Part shown: piece after piece, positions 7,866 through 10,411 of the stretch
Numbering within the stretch: position 1 is the stretch's first letter
How the letters are laid out: the number at the start of each line of letters is the position of its first letter
Assembly: GCA_032353305.1 (NCBI GenBank)
Contig: JAUCNG010405249.1
Location: forward strand, 1 to 10,411
Length of the DNA stretch: 10,411 bases
Direction of reading: 5' to 3'
DNA from: Cephalothrix spiralis
Lineage: Eukaryota; Nemertea; Palaeonemertea; Archinemertea; Cephalotrichidae
Notes under the pieces: generated by a model
Database searches by the model: none
Seen by the model: only the letters and a program-made list of their open reading frames with translations
What the model was told of the DNA's origin: nothing
Position numbers and translations under genes: made by a program

Positions 7866-7956
7866 TTGAATAAAATTTAAAATGTCGAAATTCTTGTTTC
7901 GTTTTATTACGGATTAATTGGTCATTAAAGGGGTTATTTTTTGCTTTTAATTTCAG

Positions 7957-8010
7957 TTAATGAAAAAAGTTAATTACAAACAAAATATATGGTGGATCAT
8001 CGGTGATTTT
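7957..8010 (+). CDS. Receptor ligand-binding domain, 54-base micro-exon D
   Basis: This very short exon has an acceptor TTTAATTTCAG ending at 7956 and a strong donor GTAAGT at 8011, phase 0 on both sides. It encodes 18 residues, LMKKVNYKQNIWWIIGDF. Placed between exons C and E it gives ALLLQ-LMKKVNYKQNIWWIIGDF-TPLLDL. In glutamate receptor amino-terminal domains the helix after the 'vIvl.c' strand leads into a 'lgm...yvWi..d' strand. This exon supplies exactly that step, and without it the fold would be missing a strand. That agreement, both splice sites and both phases make it convincing despite its size. The downstream reading frame stays open past the donor to about 8190, but that read-through looks like intron (low-complexity, Lys/Asn/Ile/Phe-rich). 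The exon could be skipped without a frameshift. Confidence 0.72.
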
Positions 8011-8797
8011 GTAAGTACCTTTAGCTCTAATGCTTTTTTTAATTGCTTGTATTGGTTTACGGACAGCGGCGACGCAAATTTCCGAAAAATTGAAATAATT
8101 AAAAAAAATATATTTTTTTTGCGCGCGGCGAAGGACTTTTCCAACAAAAATATAAATATAAGTAGTTTAGTTATGAACATATTTATAATGTAGGCTGATC
8201 ATCACTTACTGACATCACCTCCCAAACGAGAGTTTTATTTATTAAAGAGTAAAATTGAACTTTTTATCGTCATTTTATGATATTTTGTTTTTTGGAGCAA
8301 GTGTGTAAATTGTCATAACCTAAAAACTATTAATGAAATAATAATAAGACTTTAGCACAGCCTTTTAAATAGCAAGAAAAATTCTGCGGCCCACCCGGTT
8401 CTTAACATCGTGATTTCTGCGATACCAATATGAACATGATTTTTGTGGACATCGTTTAAAAACGTAATGAATTGTAGTTCATTAAATAGAAAAAAGTGAA
8501 TTTTGAAAATTATTAAACCATTGTTAGACGTTTGTCCACCCAGTTTGGAGCACTTGAATGTTGGTTCGTAAGATACAGATGGCGCTGCTTGGATTCGAAC
8601 CCGGAACCCCTGGTTCCCGAGTCGAAAGCACTTCCGACTGAGCTACCGAGTCACATTATTGGAGCGCTCTGTAACGGGGGATCCGCCGAATGTTTAGCGC
8701 AAATATCGCATCCACCTGCGCTGCGCTGTATTTCGTGTTTTACCGGAGCTTCTTAAATTATCTTCAATGTGTAACCTTTTTTTGTTTTTCATTATAG
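8011..8797 (+). other. Intron 4 (phase 0), about 0.8 kb
   Basis: GTAAGT (8011) to CATTATAG (8797). Bases 8017-8570 are AT-rich with no recognisable gene. The frame continuing from exon D is open to about 8190, but its composition (poly-Lys/Asn/Phe) is that of intron. A tRNA-like element follows at 8575-8655. Confidence 0.65.
8575..8655 (-). repeat. tRNA-like pol III promoter element (SINE head)
   Basis: On the minus strand there is a perfect box A (TAGCTCAGTCGG, complement of 8634-8645) and a perfect box B (GGTTCGAATCC, complement of 8591-8601) at tRNA-like spacing. I could not fold a normal anticodon arm or acceptor stem, so this is a tRNA-derived SINE head or a tRNA pseudogene rather than a gene. 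It lies antisense to the receptor gene within intron 4. It shares no obvious sequence with the tRNA-like element at 7640-7733 beyond the tRNA boxes. Confidence 0.6.
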
Positions 8798-9145
8798 ACT
8801 CCCCTGCTAGACCTGACGGTAGACCGTGTAGACGCATTCCACAGTATATGCCAAATGAGTCACGTGATACGGGCCTTCTCTGTGCTGCATAAGTCCTACT
8901 TCTACGACGAAAAGAAAAACATGTATACCCCATACAGTGCCGCTTGCTTGGTTCCTCGTTCAAGATGGGGCGATTACAACATCACTACAAATACAGGAGA
9001 CTGGGCTGAGAAAGTAGTTTCGGTCTCAGAACCTAACCGAGCATTTCCGATTGCTAACGATTTACGACAAATATTTCAATCCACTTTAAATAGCATCGAC
9101 CCGGTAGAATTTAGTCCAGTGAACCTGTCTATATTTTTAAAAAAG
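8798..9145 (+). CDS. Receptor ligand-binding domain, exon E
   Basis: This 348-base exon (116 codons) lies between acceptor TTTTTCATTATAG (ending 8797) and donor GTAAAT (9146), phase 0 on both sides. It opens TPLLDLTVDRVDAFHSICQM, then SHVIRAFSVLHKSY. The DAF...IC...H..RA helix fits the 'yDav...a.al' helix near the end of ANF-receptor domains. YTPYSAACLVP (about residues 258-268) resembles the 'P...sC' segment that carries the domain's late disulphide cysteine in NMDA-type receptors. DYNITT and VNLSI give two potential N-glycosylation sites. LRQIFQSTLN and LSIFLKK look like the final helix before the domain closes. Codon use is normal, with many C- or G-ending codons, unlike the surrounding AT-rich introns. 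The donor is followed at once by a 16-base palindrome and a strong hairpin. Confidence 0.75.
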
Positions 9146-9153
9146 GTAAATAT

Positions 9154-9169
9154 TTTGCCCTAGGGCAAA
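9154..9169. repeat. 16-base perfect palindrome just after an exon donor
   Basis: TTTGCCCTAGGGCAAA is its own reverse complement and begins 8 bases downstream of the exon E donor (9146). At this distance from the 5' splice site it lies close to where splicing factors act, but no function is shown. Confidence 0.8.
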
Positions 9170-9185
9170 CAAATGGCCCGAGGGG

Positions 9186-9244
9186 AATCCGATCTGATAG
9201 ATTAGATCGAGTAGCTACTCTTATCTAATCTATCAGATCGGATT
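9186..9244. repeat. Perfect hairpin, 22-bp stem, in intron 5
   Basis: The arm 9186-9207 (AATCCGATCTGATAGATTAG plus AT) is exactly complementary to 9223-9244. The 15-base spacer contains GAGTAGCTACTC, itself a perfect 12-base palindrome, so nearly all 59 bases can pair. It is followed by a T run. No mismatch has accumulated, unlike the other inverted repeats here, so it is either recent or conserved. It might be a tiny foldback element or a structured RNA. Neither can be decided from sequence alone. Confidence 0.9.
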
Positions 9245-9409
9245 TTTTGTTGAATGACGTACCTGCTTTTTGAATAATCCCGTCGACGGTTTAAGAAAAA
9301 TTGAATTCCGAGTATAATTTTGTAATATAGAATGTTAAAAAAAGTTCCAACTGTTTGATTTTTTACACTACCATCGTTTTTTTCAATTGATGTCTGATAA
9401 TTCCATCGG

Positions 9410-9690
9410 CGGTAGGGGGGTCTTGGAAAAAATTCGCATATAAATATGGTGTATTACGCGGGTCATATAAAGGGCGGGTCATGGAAAAAAATTGCAAAAT
9501 AGGTTTCGGTACCAACCCACCCCCTAAATTTGGACTTTTGCAAAACTTTTCCCCAACTTTAGGTACGTACCAACCATCCTAATTTGCAATTTTTCCAGCC
9601 AAAAAATAGTGGAAAAAATAGCTTTTTGGCTTTTTTTATACCCACCCACCCCCAGCCTAGTTCATGCAAATTTTTCCATGACAAATCAAT
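9410..9690. repeat. Composite repeat block with inverted and direct copies
   Basis: GTCATGGAAAAA (9478-9489) pairs with TTTTTCCATGAC (9671-9682). Diverged forms (GGTCTTGGAAAAAATTCGCA near 9419, TTTGCAATTTTTCCA near 9583) occur between and outside them. GGTACCAACCCACC (9509) and CGTACCAACCATCC (9566) are direct copies, and GGTACGTACC is a small palindrome. There is no coding frame. It resembles a decayed foldback repeat. Confidence 0.5.
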
Positions 9691-9759
9691 GGTATTCTTT
9701 TTATCTTAAATGAAGCAGTAATCCATAAATTTTCCATCTTATTTTTAAGTTTTCATCAG

Positions 9760-9866
9760 AGAATCAAGTCCATGTTGGCAGTTCCTGGCAGTGGAATCAA
9801 CACGGTATTCGCCAACTCTTCAGTTTACACCAACTTGCCTTTGGTTATGGTATCAAACATTTCATT
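9760..9866 (+). CDS. Receptor ligand-binding domain, exon F (end of domain)
   Basis: This 107-base exon runs from acceptor TTTTCATCAG (ending 9759) to donor GTAAGT (9867). It enters in phase 0 and leaves in phase 2. It reads RIKSMLAVPGSGINTVFANS, then SVYTNLPLVMVSNIS. The layout, 'f..NG/NS....l.i.i.N', resembles the last two strands of the amino-terminal domain in NMDA-like receptors. NSS and NIS are potential N-glycosylation sites. A second acceptor ten bases upstream (TTTTTAAG, ending 9749) would open another stop-free frame (starting FSSENQVHVG), leaving in phase 0. That peptide is rich in His, Gln and Trp and looks like an off-frame reading, so the downstream acceptor is preferred, though not with certainty. 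About 366 residues are covered in all, close to a whole domain (roughly 380-400). The following exon lies beyond the window. Confidence 0.55.
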
Positions 9867-10411
9867 GTAAGTAAATGTTTTTCATTTTGAAGAAGAACAT
9901 AAGATCACATAACGTATGGTCGAACCTCCGCACAACGGACATATACATTGTATATACACATGTTTAGAGAACTTTTGGTGTGGAACCATCAGACCCCAGT
10001 TTTCGGTCCTCCCCGCGAAAATCTCGGACCCCATCAACCCATATATTTTTAGAAAGCTTGAGGAAATGCTAGGTTCAAGTTTATATTTTCGTAAGGGTCG
10101 GGCCCGCTTTTGGGCCTAATGGCCAGTACTATTTCTCGAAAAAAATCTATATTTGCCATGTGCTCCTAAAATTGGTATTGTATTGGACCGTGCGGATCAG
10201 AAATTATCGGGTTCGACCCATTTTGGAAACCTTAAAAAAAATAGCAAAAAGATTGCAAATTTGGCCTTTTATGCCCCAAAGCGGTCCCGAAGCTTTCGAA
10301 AACTTGAACATTGAATTTTGACAAGCTTTCCAAAAATGTATTTCACTCATGTGACGATTCTGTAGTGATAATAACATTGGTTATCACATGGCGATTTTAG
10401 GCTTTTTTCAT
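9867..10411 (+). other. Start of intron 6 (phase 2), incomplete
   Basis: The donor GTAAGT at 9867 opens an intron that continues past the window. No further exon of the receptor was found. The sequence contains a foldback repeat at 10043-10337 and, before it, a stretch related to the repeat arm at 303-415 (CCCCATCAACCCATATATTT). Confidence 0.6.
10043..10337. repeat. Foldback repeat copy, arms about 80 bases
   Basis: The left arm has TTTTTAGAAAGCTTG, GTTCAAGTTT, GGGTCGGGCCCGC and TAATGGCC (10046-10124). The right arm, read in reverse complement, has TTTTTGGAAAGCTTG, GTTCAAGTTT, CGGGACCGC and AAAAGGCC (10336-10263). The spacer is about 140 bases. The left arm and the bases before it resemble the arms of the repeat at 303-605, so at least three copies of one family lie in introns of this gene. 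Confidence 0.65.

Larger units (their letters stand above)
6735..7956 (+). other. Intron 3 (phase 0), about 1.2 kb
   Basis: GTTTGT (6735) to TTTAATTTCAG (7956). Bases 6741-7350 show no gene, RNA or clear repeat. They contain two or three moderately GC-rich stretches (near 6800 and 7270-7350) and T runs. The second half is an assembly of small repeats listed separately. Confidence 0.65.
9146..9759 (+). other. Intron 5 (phase 0), about 0.6 kb
   Basis: GTAAAT (9146) to TTTTCATCAG (9759, or the alternative AAG at 9749). It opens with a palindrome and a hairpin (listed separately). It continues with AT-rich sequence to 9410 and then the GGGTC/ACCAACC repeat block at 9410-9690. Confidence 0.65.

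Noticed and set aside
8011-8193. Extension of exon D as a longer protein
   Set aside because: The strong donor at 8011, the fold continuity to exon E and the low-complexity Lys/Asn/Phe composition beyond it all favour intron.
8694-8963. 89-residue minus-strand open frame
   Set aside because: It is the antisense shadow of exon E, whose plus-strand reading fits the receptor and has splice sites.
9186-9250. Bacterial-type intrinsic terminator (perfect hairpin then T run)
   Set aside because: The setting is a eukaryotic intron, with spliced exons on both sides and no bacterial gene nearby.
9916-10119. 67-residue plus-strand open frame in the last intron
   Set aside because: It lies in a foldback-repeat copy, has no recognisable domain, and does not continue the receptor frame.

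Overview
The window looks like animal (metazoan) nuclear DNA, probably from an invertebrate. It is AT-rich, has no dense open reading frames, and the only convincing coding signal is a series of short exons bounded by GT..AG splice sites. The introns are packed with foldback repeats, tRNA-like short elements and minisatellites. The phylum cannot be fixed from this sequence.

One plus-strand gene spans the whole window. Six exons (2-95 partial, 4870-5157, 6526-6734, 7957-8010, 8798-9145, 9760-9866) join in one frame with matching splice phases (1, 1, 0, 0, 0, then 2 onward) and give about 366 residues without a stop. The joined protein reads as a bilobed extracellular ligand-binding (type 1 periplasmic-binding, ANF-receptor) domain. 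It most resembles the amino-terminal domain of an ionotropic glutamate receptor, perhaps NMDA-type. Both gene ends lie outside: the start and signal peptide upstream, and the agonist-binding domain and membrane segments downstream. A 54-base exon at 7957-8010 is easy to miss but supplies the WWIIGDF segment expected at that point of the fold.

Intron 1 (96-4869) holds a foldback repeat (303-605), a related partial copy (872-1050), a small inverted repeat (2036-2222), a 1.4-kb imperfect palindrome (2655-4047) with a nested 267-base inverted-repeat element, and a GGCCCC-rich minisatellite (4520-4697). Intron 2 (5158-6525) holds a 22-base tandem repeat and a MITE-like element whose left end is duplicated as two 130-base units and whose right terminus ends 18 bases before the next exon. 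Intron 3 (6735-7956) holds an inverted repeat, a degenerate tRNA-Arg-like sequence and a hammerhead-like motif. Intron 4 (8011-8797) holds a tRNA-like pol III element. Intron 5 (9146-9759) opens with a 16-base palindrome and a perfect 22-bp-stem hairpin. The last intron (9867 onward) holds another foldback repeat.

No prokaryotic genes, CRISPR array or complete transposase or polymerase gene was found. The noteworthy signals are the reconstructed receptor gene, the density of hairpin-forming intron sequence, and two hammerhead-ribozyme-like core motifs in repeat ends.
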